From positions 1 through 64,000 of the forward strand of contig NZ_JAMYDU010000003.1 of the NCBI RefSeq assembly GCF_024138395.1: a DNA stretch of 64,000 nucleotides, in the 5' to 3' direction. The notes under the pieces are model-generated. The model worked only from the letters and a program-made list of their open reading frames with translations. It was not told the origin of the DNA and did no database searches. The position numbers and the translations under genes were made by a program. Positions 43,047 to 52,065 of this stretch are shown here, in pieces (within the stretch, counting starts at the first letter, position 1; every line of letters begins with the position of its first letter). This stretch comes from Pseudomonas mandelii (GTDB lineage: Bacteria; Pseudomonadota; Gammaproteobacteria; Pseudomonadales; Pseudomonadaceae).

Positions 43047-45273
43047 ACCTGTAAAAGGCACCATTAGAAGCGATTCCCATACACAACCCATACAGACGCC
43101 CGGCCCGAGCACACTCAGGCCCATTACCGCCTCACGTGCCGATGCGGGTTTGCCGCCCCCCCGGCAGACCGGGGACATACCGAATCAACAGAACACGGAT
43201 GGCCCCCTACAACACGCTGCCATTGTCGTAACCGTCAATCGAACAGCGACCGGTCCTGCACTCGTATCCGCCGCACCCCGACGACCGCTGCAAGATTACT
43301 GGATTACCATGGAAGCTCGTCTACCTGCGGCCGACAGCCAAGGCTTGCGCGTCTTCAAGAGACGCCATTACGTCGATGTAGCGGGCGGACATATCGTGCA
43401 GGTCGCGATCGATCCAAAAATCGGCGTGTATCGAGCGAAACTGGCGAGCGAGCGCGACCCATCAGGTCCGCTCCTGGTGCGTGATCATGACAGCAAGCTG
43501 TGGCAGCCGCTGGAGGTCTCGCCAGACCATTCGCCCCTTCGCTCGGCGGAGGTTTTGAATCTGGAACTCAGCCAGCATTTCAAGTCGATGACCGAATCCG
43601 CGGACCTTGCGAAAAAACTGCAAGTCGCCTGGCATGCCATCAAGGGTGAAGAGGGTGAAAGAGCCGCACTCGTTCAGTTCGAAGTCCAGTGTCACAGACA
43701 TCTGGCGACGCTGGAAAAAACCCTCGATTTCTATGTAAAGGAACAGCTATCGCTCCTGATACACAAAGGGCCGAGTGCGTACGGCAATGAGCTGTTCAAG
43801 ATTCAGGGAAGGCGATTCGAGATCTACACCAAACTCATGGTGGCGGGCGATTGGCGCAAGCACATGGATATTCCACCGGATATGGGCTTCACCCTGGAGA
43901 GTCACCGCTCGATCGCAGGTTACCTGAAGGGCAAACTGGTTCTGCTGCGCAAGCGCCAGAGCATCGCTGACGAAATGTTGAAAAAATCGCGTTACTCGGA
44001 AAACGAGTTGGCCGAGATGGGTTACGACCCAATGGAAGTACACGAAAACACCGCCGACTGGTTGCATGCGAAAAGCCATATGCTGGCGGCCGATCTCAGC
44101 GACCGCACGCCCGTTCGTTTGTCGTTGATGTTCTCCCAGACAACGCTTGCCTACCGCAACATCGACAACATCCCGCTTGAAGCACGCATTCCTGTATTGA
44201 GCGATCTGGTTGACCAATGCAGCGCCATCCGAGCCTCTTTCGAATACCTGGAGATCCCCTCGGGTACCACCCATGCCGCGTCCCGGCAAGAGATGGTCGA
44301 TGCCATCACGACGTTCGAAACCCTGTTGGAAGATCGCATCACCCTCCATCATCAAGACCTGGAAAGCGCTGCGCCATTGCCGATGTCTGACCAGTCCATC
44401 GACTTCGATTTCATTCCGGCACAAGGCAAAAAACAGTCCGCAGCGACGTCCAGAAGAATGTTTCGCAGCAAACACCACGGCATCGACAAGATCCGTATTG
44501 GCCAATCCCGGCGCAACGCTGTTGGCCAAGAGCTGATCGATGTCATGCACCCGCACAAACCCGCCGAGGTCTTGCAGACTTATGAGCGTCGAGAGGGCGA
44601 GTGGCGTCGCGTGGTGGCCATTCAAGAGAAGAACCTGGCGACACTGGCCGATCAGGCCGGGCGACTACTGGAACTGTCAGACTCGCACGTGCGTAAGGCA
44701 CACCGGGATGAAGCGGCAAAACGCAATGCCACGAACATCGTCGAATTCCTTGGCCGCAAAGCAGAAGATCTCGATGACCTTTGTGTGCAGATGGAACGCG
44801 CTTCGCCCCTCGCCGCCAATGAAATAGCGCCCCTTGTTCAGCGCCTCAAGCGCGACAGCCAGCGCCTGCGCGATGAGGGCGAAGCTATCCGCGTGCGGCT
44901 TTACAAAGACAAAAACTACCTGAGCGCAGACCGGGTGGCGTATCTGATTCGTCATGAACATCTGTCCGTGCGACGCACACATACCCGGCTGGAAACCGGC
45001 AAAGGCCAGCAAAAACACTTTCTCGATATTTACTCGCTGAACGACAGACTTAGCGATGAGCCCCTGTGGCAGGCGCACTTTCACTATGAAAAAAGCGAAA
45101 GCCCGGCGCTGGAATTCAAGGTCAAGGGCGGCCATCTGAAAACACTCGAACAGAGCGGATCCGGTGCGGCATCCCAACGACAGGACGAACAGGTCGGGCG
45201 TCCCCACGTGGCTATCTGGCGCGAGACCCTCGACGGCCGTACAGCACAGAAAATATTCGAGCTGGCTTCCTGA
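43033..45273 (+). CDS. Large toxin/effector-like protein with shared N-terminal module
   Basis: A 746-residue protein. Residues 1-88 are Pro/Ser/Thr-rich and probably disordered. Residues 89-161 form a module (LPAADSQGLRVFKRRHYVDV, then KLASERDPSGPLLVRD) that also stands at 87-160 of the next protein. The middle (about 165-480) is largely helical, and the C-terminal ~230 residues contain RSKHHGIDKIRIGQSR, coiled-coil-like helices and QKHFLDIYSLNDRLSDEPLWQAHFHY. This resembles the large Pseudomonas proteins often labelled dermonecrotic-toxin-domain or DUF6543 proteins; that label is from memory. There is no signal peptide or membrane helix, so delivery would need a secretion system not present here. 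The ATG at 43033 follows AAGGA. Confidence 0.72.
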   Translation: MSPKSPVKGTIRSDSHTQPIQTPGPSTLRPITASRADAGLPPPRQTGDIPNQQNTDGPLQHAAIVVTVNRTATGPALVSAAPRRPLQDYWITMEARLPAADSQGLRVFKRRHYVDVAGGHIVQVAIDPKIGVYRAKLASERDPSGPLLVRDHDSKLWQPLEVSPDHSPLRSAEVLNLELSQHFKSMTESADLAKKLQVAWHAIKGEEGERAALVQFEVQCHRHLATLEKTLDFYVKEQLSLLIHKGPSAYGNELFKIQGRRFEIYTKLMVAGDWRKHMDIPPDMGFTLESHRSIAGYLKGKLVLLRKRQSIADEMLKKSRYSENELAEMGYDPMEVHENTADWLHAKSHMLAADLSDRTPVRLSLMFSQTTLAYRNIDNIPLEARIPVLSDLVDQCSAIRASFEYLEIPSGTTHAASRQEMVDAITTFETLLEDRITLHHQDLESAAPLPMSDQSIDFDFIPAQGKKQSAATSRRMFRSKHHGIDKIRIGQSRRNAVGQELIDVMHPHKPAEVLQTYERREGEWRRVVAIQEKNLATLADQAGRLLELSDSHVRKAHRDEAAKRNATNIVEFLGRKAEDLDDLCVQMERASPLAANEIAPLVQRLKRDSQRLRDEGEAIRVRLYKDKNYLSADRVAYLIRHEHLSVRRTHTRLETGKGQQKHFLDIYSLNDRLSDEPLWQAHFHYEKSESPALEFKVKGGHLKTLEQSGSGAASQRQDEQVGRPHVAIWRETLDGRTAQKIFELAS

Positions 45274-45296
45274 GGCCGTTGCATAACTTTCCACCT

Positions 45297-45326
45297 CTTC
45301 AAGGATGAAGAAATGTCACCGAAATC
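45297..45326 (+). repeat. 30-bp direct repeat, copy 2 (relict start before the LRR gene)
   Basis: Identical to 43017-43046. Here the ATG at 45313 opens only a 9-codon frame (MSPKSQSHL, stop at 45340-45342), 44 bp before the start of the LRR-NEL gene. Confidence 0.9.
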
Positions 45327-45342
45327 CCAGTCACACCTTTAA
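45313..45342 (+). other. 9-codon upstream ORF before the LRR-NEL gene
   Basis: MSPKSQSHL-stop carries the same ribosome-binding site and first five codons as the upstream effector gene. It may be a remnant of a duplicated start or a leader peptide affecting translation of the gene at 45387. The frame differs from the usable start only by later sequence change, so a relict is the simpler reading. Confidence 0.5.
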
Positions 45343-45386
45343 CCAGGCAATGAAGCCGAACACAACCTCTACATGGAAAGTAAGCA

Positions 45387-48300
45387 ATGCCAATCAAATC
45401 CCCGCCCAAAGGCAGCACAACCGGCAACACTCACATTCGACCGGCTCCGTCACCGGACGTGAATACTCCGCGCCTGGACACAATACCGCGCACGGGCTTC
45501 GACACTTCACTCGAGATCAGTTCGCCACTGCGCCCAGGCAGTTCAAATCCCGATCTCGATGCAATAAACCCAGCCCCAACAGTCATGATTCATCCGACCA
45601 CATCAGTTGTCGAACCCCCTCGCCACGTCGATCGGACGCTGGAGCGATACCTGCTCACGGCAGCGGTCGGCTTGCCGGCCGCCGACGCCGAAGGGTTCAG
45701 GACATTCAAGGGCCGTCTATACGTAGAAGTGGCCGAGGGCCGAGTGGTCCTCGTCGGCAAGGATCCGCAGAGCGGGCTGTGGCGAGCGAGGCTGGCAAGC
45801 GAGTTGCAGTCCTCCGGACCGGTGATGCTGCGTGATCCCGAGAGCGGGCTGTGGCACAGGCTTGAGGATTTCGAACCGATCACTTTCCCGTTGAGCGATA
45901 CCCGTCTGGAGCCGTTTCGCACCGGGCTGGAATTCAACGACGCAGAACCCCGCAGCGATGGGCTTCATCGGTTCGACGGCAAACTCTACGTGGTGATCGA
46001 AAACCACGCCTATCAGGTCCTGCGCGATCCAGATGCGTCAACCCCGTTGGCGGCGGTGATGCGCATCGTGCGCAGCGAGGACCCCGTGGCCAGTGACAGC
46101 GCCAACCTGTACATCGCAACGCGTCCGGGAAGGTCGGAGCCGATTGTTTTCGATGCCATACAAGGCTGGGTTGGCACCACAGTGGCCGGGGCCGGAGGGA
46201 TGTTGCGCAGCGATGGCAGCAGTGCTCCTGCTCGTCTGGGGCTGCGGGACTCGCTGTCACTGGCCTTCAACAGGCTGCGCAGCCCAGAGTCCCGCGCCAG
46301 AAAATTGTTCCCGGACCACACCGATGACGAGATTGGCGATTTCATCGAGTCACTGGGGAATGACGTCGCTGGTGGCTTGACCCGCCGCGAGACTGCCTAC
46401 AAAACGCTGAAGGTCGAACTGAATACCTGGATCAAACAATCCGCCATCGCTTCGACGCCGGGCACATCGCAAAGCTACGCGCAACAGGTTGCCCACAGCC
46501 TCAAGCGTTGCTGGCGCCATCAGAGCGGAGGCATTCTCTGGCTGGAGGCCGGAGGTGGAGCTCTGCCCGCGCTGAAAGCGGATTTCAGTCATGTCCGGCA
46601 CCTGACACTGCAATCTGTCACCTGGACAGACTCAGCCAACACATTCCTCCGCAATTTCCCCAACCTGGAGGGCCTGCAGGTCACTGGCACAACGCTCGAC
46701 ACGCTACCCGCCGCCATTGCGCAAATGTCCAGCCTGAGCAATCTGGATCTGAGTGCGAACCGAATTGCACTCAACGAGCTATCGGCAGGAGAACTGAGCG
46801 CTCTGGGCAAGCTCAAGAACCTTGACCTGTCTGGGAATCCACTGGGTATAACACCTGATTTTTCCGGCATGCCTGAACTCAGGACACTGAACCTGAGCAA
46901 TGCGCAACTGGAACAGTGGCCAACGGGTTTGCACAATCAGGCGCAACTGACGCTGCTGGACTTGCGCAACAACCGGTTGACAGAGATTGCGCAGACCAAC
47001 CTCAACCCCTCGACCGATCAGTTCGCAGCGGTCGCCAGGATCAACAGCGCCACACTGTTGGAAGGCAATCCATTTCCGGCCGACTACTGGAAAAAGCTTG
47101 AAGTGTTTTGGCGACGCGTGGCCACCGATCACCCGGAACTGAACACCAATGCCCTGGAGGGTGCGTTCAGGCTTGATAGTGATATGCCCGAGGTCGCTAA
47201 CGTACTGCGAGTCTATCCGAGCAAAACCACACAAGAAGCCCGGGAGTTTTTCACCGGATTGGGTGATGACGGTAAAGTGAAACTGGCTCGACGTGTCGAG
47301 GAACTCGATTTACTGGAAACCCAGCTGAACGCCTACGTCGACAGCCGTCAGCCCGACTCATCCATCGCCGACACACCCGCGAAAATACAAGCGCGACGTC
47401 TCGCCAGAATCATCAGGGGCTGCTGGCTTCAGGACTCGGGGGAAACGTTGAGGCTGCCTTCCATCAACGCGCCTCTCCCGGCCCTGACTGCGGACTTCAG
47501 TCATGTCAAATTCCTTTCTCTCAACGCCGTTACCTGGTCGGGCGATGCCGATATATTCCTGTCCAACTTTACCAACCTGGAGCGCTTGTCCATCAGTCAA
47601 TCCGGGATTGAAACCTTACCCGGGTCAATTGGCGCGATGGAGAAATTGAACAATCTGGACCTGGGCAGCAACCGACTTGAACTGGACGAGGAAAGCGCTG
47701 CAACGCTCAGTGCCATGGGTCATCTGGAGGTTATCAATCTTTCCGATAATCCGGCGCTCACGCGGTCCCCTGACTTCAGCAGCATGTCCGGGCTGAAATA
47801 CCTGATGTTGAATAACACCGGAATCAATCACTGGCCGACTGGATTGCAGGACAAGACAGGGCTGATCATTCTTGATTTACGTCATAACCGCTTGAATGAA
47901 GTGCCGCAGGCATTTATCAATCCGGTTCCGGAACAGTTGCTGACGATCGCCCGGATCAACAGCATTACGCAACTCGCCGGCAACGATTTCCCTTCCGGCT
48001 ACTGGAAGAAATTCGACGACTACTGGCGACGCGTGCACCGGGTAGCCCCCGATTTGCTGACTTCTCACCATGATGTGATGTTTGATAGCGACAACTCCCT
48101 GACCCAGCGTTATCGGCGGCTGTTTCCACACAAAGACGTCAAGTTGTGCAGGGAATACCTCTGGGGCTTTGAGGGTGATACCGCGGTCGCTAAAGTCCAC
48201 AGCCTCGAACGGGAATTCAGCGTGCTGAAACGTCAGCTCGACGCCTGGGTTTTTTCTGGAGGAGGCAACCGCGCGGGTTACATTCGGGCGAACCAATTGG

Positions 48301-50039
48301 CGGTCAACGCGCAAACCCGCCCTGACCGGGTCACGGCAAGCGACAGAATTATCAGTTGCTGGAGGCAAGAGACACTGCCGAAACTGGCGAATGACCAAAC
48401 GCCTATCGGTCTTGAGCTGGATCTTAGCGGCCTGAGGCTGCCAAGCCTGCCGGACATCGACGTGGACTTCAGTCATGTCGGCTCGCTAAAACTGAGCAAT
48501 ATGGACTTGAGCACTTCGCCGGAAGGCTTTTTGACCCGTTTCCGCCATATACGCTGGCTGGATCTGTCGCGAAATCAATTGCGCGAACTGCCGCCTGCCG
48601 TTGGAGAAATGAACGGGCTGACGCGACTGTTTCTGCAGAAGAACCAGATTTCCCTGACGGCCGACACCGCCCGTGTTCTGTCAGAGCGCACAACCCTGCG
48701 AGCACTTTGGTTGCATGAAAACCCGCGACTGGGCATCGCTCCGGATTTCAGCCGGATCATCGATCTGCGCTCGATCGATCTGGCCAACACCGGTATCGAC
48801 ATCTTCCCGACCGGCCTTGCCGATCAGCCACTGCTGGACACCATCAATCTGAGCAACAATCGGATTACGCAGATTCCAGACACTGCCATAGCACCGCCGG
48901 ACGACCGACTCGCGCACACCGTACGTATCAACAACGTGACCAACATCGCCGACAATCCGCTGTCCGCGGCGACCCTCACCCGGCTGACCGAATACAACGA
49001 CCGCCTGATACAGGCCGAGACACCGCTGACCGGCTGGAGAAATCTGGTCGATACGGCGCGAGGCAATGCCCCTGTAGTCAACCGAAGAACAACAGATGAT
49101 CCAATGGCGCGTTGGACGGCAGGACTAACGACAGATCAAGTGGCAGCCAGGAGAACACAGTGGCAAACACTGCGTGATCAGCCTCGCTCGGATGGCCTGT
49201 TCAATACGCTAGAGCGCCTGTTGGAGTCGCCCACCGGGCACAATGAACTCCAGAGTCGAGTCTGGAAGCTGATCGACAGCATTACCCAAAACACCCCGGA
49301 GTCCGAACGCCTGCGCAAAGAAGTGTTTGATCGGGCAGGCGACGCGGCCTGCTGTGATCGGGCGGCATTCACCTTTGCCAATCTGGAAACCAGGGCAATG
49401 ATGCACGACGCCCTTGCCCAGGCCGGCGACAAGACACAGGGGCTAAAACTGTTCGCGTTGTCCAAAGCTTTGTTCCGCTTACATGAAGTCGACAAAATCG
49501 CCTCGGCAGACATTGCGCAACGGGAGGCAAGAATTGCCGCAGCCAGGTCGCCTCAAGAAGCAGCAGGCCTTCCACCGCCTCATGTGCCGGAGGAGGTTGA
49601 AGTCAGGCTGTTCTATCGCCATGGCCTGAAAGACCGACTGCAATTGCCGGCGCAACCTGAAAAAATGGGTTTTTCTCGTCTGGCCGGCGTATCAAAAGCG
49701 CAATTGGACGACGCGTATAAAAAAATTATCGCGCTGGATAACTCCCCGGATGAGTTTCAGGAATTGGTATCGAGGGACTTCTGGCAAAAATTCCTCACTA
49801 ACAAGTACCAGGAAGATTTCGAAAAGCAGCGCCAGCCGTTTCAGGACAGGCAGGCAGCTCTCGACGAGTCATATGCGGCCAAGGAGCTATCGTTTGCCGA
49901 TTACGATGCGCAATCCAAAACGATGCAAAATTCGTGGATGACTGAGGAAGCTGCATTGATCGAAACACTGACCCGTCAAGAACTGGCCGAACATTCAGCC
50001 GGCAACACTGGCGATGAAGTGGCGGGCGCAAGCGCATAA
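45387..50039 (+). CDS. LRR protein with C-terminal NEL E3 ubiquitin ligase domain
   Basis: A 1550-residue effector-like protein. Residues 1-86 are Pro/Ser/Thr-rich; 87-160 is the module shared with the previous gene. From about 306 three ~302-residue units begin at 306, 608 and 911. Each has a helical header (LFPxxxx...LKxxLxxW) and a block of leucine-rich repeats (LxxLDLSxNxI type), closed by ARINxxTxLxxNPF. From about 1220 the sequence matches the IpaH/SspH NEL domain: LFNTLERLLES, then ACCDRAAFTFANLE with the catalytic Cys at 1322 (CCDR against CEDR), LFALSKALFRLHEVDKIA and EVEVRLFYRHGLKDRL. NEL ligases attach ubiquitin to host proteins after type III delivery; no secretion genes are nearby. 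The start at 45387 has GGAAAG upstream. Confidence 0.9.
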   Translation: MPIKSPPKGSTTGNTHIRPAPSPDVNTPRLDTIPRTGFDTSLEISSPLRPGSSNPDLDAINPAPTVMIHPTTSVVEPPRHVDRTLERYLLTAAVGLPAADAEGFRTFKGRLYVEVAEGRVVLVGKDPQSGLWRARLASELQSSGPVMLRDPESGLWHRLEDFEPITFPLSDTRLEPFRTGLEFNDAEPRSDGLHRFDGKLYVVIENHAYQVLRDPDASTPLAAVMRIVRSEDPVASDSANLYIATRPGRSEPIVFDAIQGWVGTTVAGAGGMLRSDGSSAPARLGLRDSLSLAFNRLRSPESRARKLFPDHTDDEIGDFIESLGNDVAGGLTRRETAYKTLKVELNTWIKQSAIASTPGTSQSYAQQVAHSLKRCWRHQSGGILWLEAGGGALPALKADFSHVRHLTLQSVTWTDSANTFLRNFPNLEGLQVTGTTLDTLPAAIAQMSSLSNLDLSANRIALNELSAGELSALGKLKNLDLSGNPLGITPDFSGMPELRTLNLSNAQLEQWPTGLHNQAQLTLLDLRNNRLTEIAQTNLNPSTDQFAAVARINSATLLEGNPFPADYWKKLEVFWRRVATDHPELNTNALEGAFRLDSDMPEVANVLRVYPSKTTQEAREFFTGLGDDGKVKLARRVEELDLLETQLNAYVDSRQPDSSIADTPAKIQARRLARIIRGCWLQDSGETLRLPSINAPLPALTADFSHVKFLSLNAVTWSGDADIFLSNFTNLERLSISQSGIETLPGSIGAMEKLNNLDLGSNRLELDEESAATLSAMGHLEVINLSDNPALTRSPDFSSMSGLKYLMLNNTGINHWPTGLQDKTGLIILDLRHNRLNEVPQAFINPVPEQLLTIARINSITQLAGNDFPSGYWKKFDDYWRRVHRVAPDLLTSHHDVMFDSDNSLTQRYRRLFPHKDVKLCREYLWGFEGDTAVAKVHSLEREFSVLKRQLDAWVFSGGGNRAGYIRANQLAVNAQTRPDRVTASDRIISCWRQETLPKLANDQTPIGLELDLSGLRLPSLPDIDVDFSHVGSLKLSNMDLSTSPEGFLTRFRHIRWLDLSRNQLRELPPAVGEMNGLTRLFLQKNQISLTADTARVLSERTTLRALWLHENPRLGIAPDFSRIIDLRSIDLANTGIDIFPTGLADQPLLDTINLSNNRITQIPDTAIAPPDDRLAHTVRINNVTNIADNPLSAATLTRLTEYNDRLIQAETPLTGWRNLVDTARGNAPVVNRRTTDDPMARWTAGLTTDQVAARRTQWQTLRDQPRSDGLFNTLERLLESPTGHNELQSRVWKLIDSITQNTPESERLRKEVFDRAGDAACCDRAAFTFANLETRAMMHDALAQAGDKTQGLKLFALSKALFRLHEVDKIASADIAQREARIAAARSPQEAAGLPPPHVPEEVEVRLFYRHGLKDRLQLPAQPEKMGFSRLAGVSKAQLDDAYKKIIALDNSPDEFQELVSRDFWQKFLTNKYQEDFEKQRQPFQDRQAALDESYAAKELSFADYDAQSKTMQNSWMTEEAALIETLTRQELAEHSAGNTGDEVAGASA

Positions 50040-50052
50040 CGCGATTGGAGTG

Positions 50053-50082
50053 AATGTTGGCCGAAATCTTTCGGCCGACATT
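50053..50082. terminator. Convergent terminator between the LRR-NEL gene and dnaB
   Basis: AATGTTGGCCGAAA/TTTCGGCCGACATT is a 14-bp stem with one G-T pair and a very short loop. It starts 13 bp after the LRR stop codon and touches the dnaB stop codon (50082). Confidence 0.8.
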
Positions 50083-51476
50083 TACTCGTCGTCGAAGTTG
50101 TAGCTGCCCGGCGCCAGGTTTTCGAAGCGGGTGTATTTACCGATGAACGCCAGTCGGGACGTGCCGATCGGGCCGTTCCGCTGCTTGCCGATGATGATCT
50201 CGGCGATGCCTTTATGCTCGGTTTCCGGGTGGTACACCTCATCCCGGTACACGAACATGATCACGTCAGCATCCTGCTCGATCGCTCCGGATTCCCGCAA
50301 GTCGGAGTTGATCGGGCGTTTGTTCGGTCGTTGCTCCAGGGAGCGGTTGAGCTGGGACAGCGCCACCACCGGGCAGTTGAATTCCTTGGCGAGGGCTTTC
50401 AAGGAACGGGAGATCTCGGAAATCTCGTTGGTCCGGTTATCACCGCCGGAACCTGGAATCTGCATCAACTGCAGGTAGTCGATCATGATCAGCGCGATGT
50501 CGCCGTGTTCACGCACCAGACGCCGGGTCCGCGCGCGCATCTCCGACGGGCTGATACCGGCCGTATCGTCGATGAACAGCTTGCGATCGTTCAGCAGATT
50601 GACCGCCGAGGTCAGGCGCGGCCAATCGTCGTCGTCCAAGCGACCGGCCCGGACTTTGGTCTGGTCGATACGCCCAAGGGACGAAAGCATACGCATGATC
50701 AGCGATTCGCCTGGCATCTCCAGTGAGTAAACCAGTACGCACTTGTCGCTGCGCAACACGGCATTTTCCACCAGGTTCATCGCGAAGGTGGTTTTACCCA
50801 TGGACGGACGGCCGGCGACGATGATCAGGTCGGAAGGCTGCAAGCCGCTGGTCTTTTCATCGAGGTCGGTGTAACCGGTGGACAGGCCAGTGATGGCGTT
50901 GTCGGTGTTGAACAAGGTGTCGATGCGGTCGATAGCCTTGGTTAGCAGGTCATTTACGCTCACCGGGCCGCCGGTTTTTGGCCGGGCCTCGGCGATCTGG
51001 AAAATCTGCCGCTCAGCTTCGTCGAGAATCTCTTCAGCCGTGCGGCCTTCCGGATTGAAAGCGCTGTCGGCAATTTCGGTGGCGATGCCGATCAACTGCC
51101 GCAACGTCGCCCGTGCACGAACGATTTGCGCATAGGCCTTGATGTTGGCGACGGACGGCGTGTTTTTCGCCAGCTCACCCAGGTAACCGAGGCCACCGAC
51201 TTGCGAGGTCTGACCTTCCTTGTCCAATTGCTCGGCAAGGGTCACGACGTCAATCGGGGAGTTCTGGTCCGCCAGCTTGGCGATGGCCCGAAAGATCAGG
51301 CGGTGGTCATGCCGATAGAAATCGCCGTCGGAGACTTGATCGAGCACGCGTTCCCAGGCGTTGTTGTCCAGCATCAAACCACCGAGCACGGCCTGTTCGG
51401 CCTCGATGGAATGCGGCGGCACCTTCAGGGCAGCGGTTTGCAGATCGTATTGCTCGGGAGCGGAGATATCGTTCAT
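50082..51476 (-). CDS. dnaB: Replicative DNA helicase DnaB
   Basis: A 464-residue hexameric 5'-3' helicase that unwinds DNA at the replication fork. The N-terminal primase-interacting domain (about 18-125, PPHSIEAEQAVLGGLMLDN) is followed by the RecA-like ATPase with Walker A GRPSMGKT (near 227). Walker B is IALIMIDYLQLM (near 330). SRSLKALAKEFNCPVVALSQLNR is the conserved sensor segment. The ATG at 51476 is used; a GTG two codons upstream is also open. No intein or insertion is visible. Confidence 0.97.
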   Translation of the reverse strand: MNDISAPEQYDLQTAALKVPPHSIEAEQAVLGGLMLDNNAWERVLDQVSDGDFYRHDHRLIFRAIAKLADQNSPIDVVTLAEQLDKEGQTSQVGGLGYLGELAKNTPSVANIKAYAQIVRARATLRQLIGIATEIADSAFNPEGRTAEEILDEAERQIFQIAEARPKTGGPVSVNDLLTKAIDRIDTLFNTDNAITGLSTGYTDLDEKTSGLQPSDLIIVAGRPSMGKTTFAMNLVENAVLRSDKCVLVYSLEMPGESLIMRMLSSLGRIDQTKVRAGRLDDDDWPRLTSAVNLLNDRKLFIDDTAGISPSEMRARTRRLVREHGDIALIMIDYLQLMQIPGSGGDNRTNEISEISRSLKALAKEFNCPVVALSQLNRSLEQRPNKRPINSDLRESGAIEQDADVIMFVYRDEVYHPETEHKGIAEIIIGKQRNGPIGTSRLAFIGKYTRFENLAPGSYNFDDE

Positions 51477-51524
51477 GGCCACTTGGAATTAGTTGTAGAA
51501 AATCAGGAACTGCAGAAAGACAAA

Positions 51525-51553
51525 GGGCACGACCTGTAAACAGGATCGTGCCC
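51525..51553 (-). terminator. Terminator of the rpsF-rplI operon
   Basis: GGGCACGA-CCTG/CAGG-A-TCGTGCCC forms a 12-bp stem with one bulged base and a TAAA loop. On the minus strand it is followed by TTTGTCTTTC. It lies 46 bp after the rplI stop. Confidence 0.85.
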
Positions 51554-51599
51554 GATGTTACCGACAAGCACCCGAGGGTGCCAGCCGACAAATTGCTGC

Positions 51600-52046
51600 T
51601 TAAGCTGCTACCACGACAACGCGTACGGTGGCTTCAACTTCGGCGTGCAGGTGCACGGCTACGTCGAATTCGCCTACGTTGCGGATGGTGCCGTTCGGCA
51701 GACGAACTTCGCTTTTTGCAACTTCAACGCCAGAGGCGGTCAGTGCATCAGCGATGTCGTGGGTGCCGATCGAACCGAACAGCTTGCCTTCGTCACCAGC
51801 GGTGGCAGTGATAGTCACTTCCAGCTCAGCCAGTTGGGCGGCACGGCTTTCAGCCGAAGTTTTACGGTCTGCTGCGGCTTTTTCCAGCTCAGCGCGACGC
51901 TCTTCGAACGCAGCCAGGTTGGCAGCGGTCGCAGCGGTAGCTTTGCCGTAAGGCAGCAGGTAGTTACGACCGTAACCAGCCTTAACGTTCACTTTGTCAC
52001 CCAGGTTGCCCAGGTTGGTGACTTTTTCCAGAAGGATCAGTTGCAT
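51600..52046 (-). CDS. rplI: 50S ribosomal protein L9
   Basis: A 148-residue ribosomal protein that binds 23S rRNA near L1. The N-terminal domain [36 protein letters not shown] is highly conserved. A long connecting helix (about 45-75) leads to the C-terminal domain. The length is standard. It is the last gene of the operon rpsF-rpsR-membrane protein-rplI. Confidence 0.98.
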   Translation of the reverse strand: MQLILLEKVTNLGNLGDKVNVKAGYGRNYLLPYGKATAATAANLAAFEERRAELEKAAADRKTSAESRAAQLAELEVTITATAGDEGKLFGSIGTHDIADALTASGVEVAKSEVRLPNGTIRNVGEFDVAVHLHAEVEATVRVVVVAA

Positions 52047-52065
52047 GTGAAAATCCTCTTAACTT

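Noticed and set aside
42803..50081. Type III or other secretion genes, transposases or integrases around the NEL locus
   Set aside because: No such gene, terminal inverted repeat or attachment-site duplication is visible; the locus lies directly between ygiQ and dnaB.
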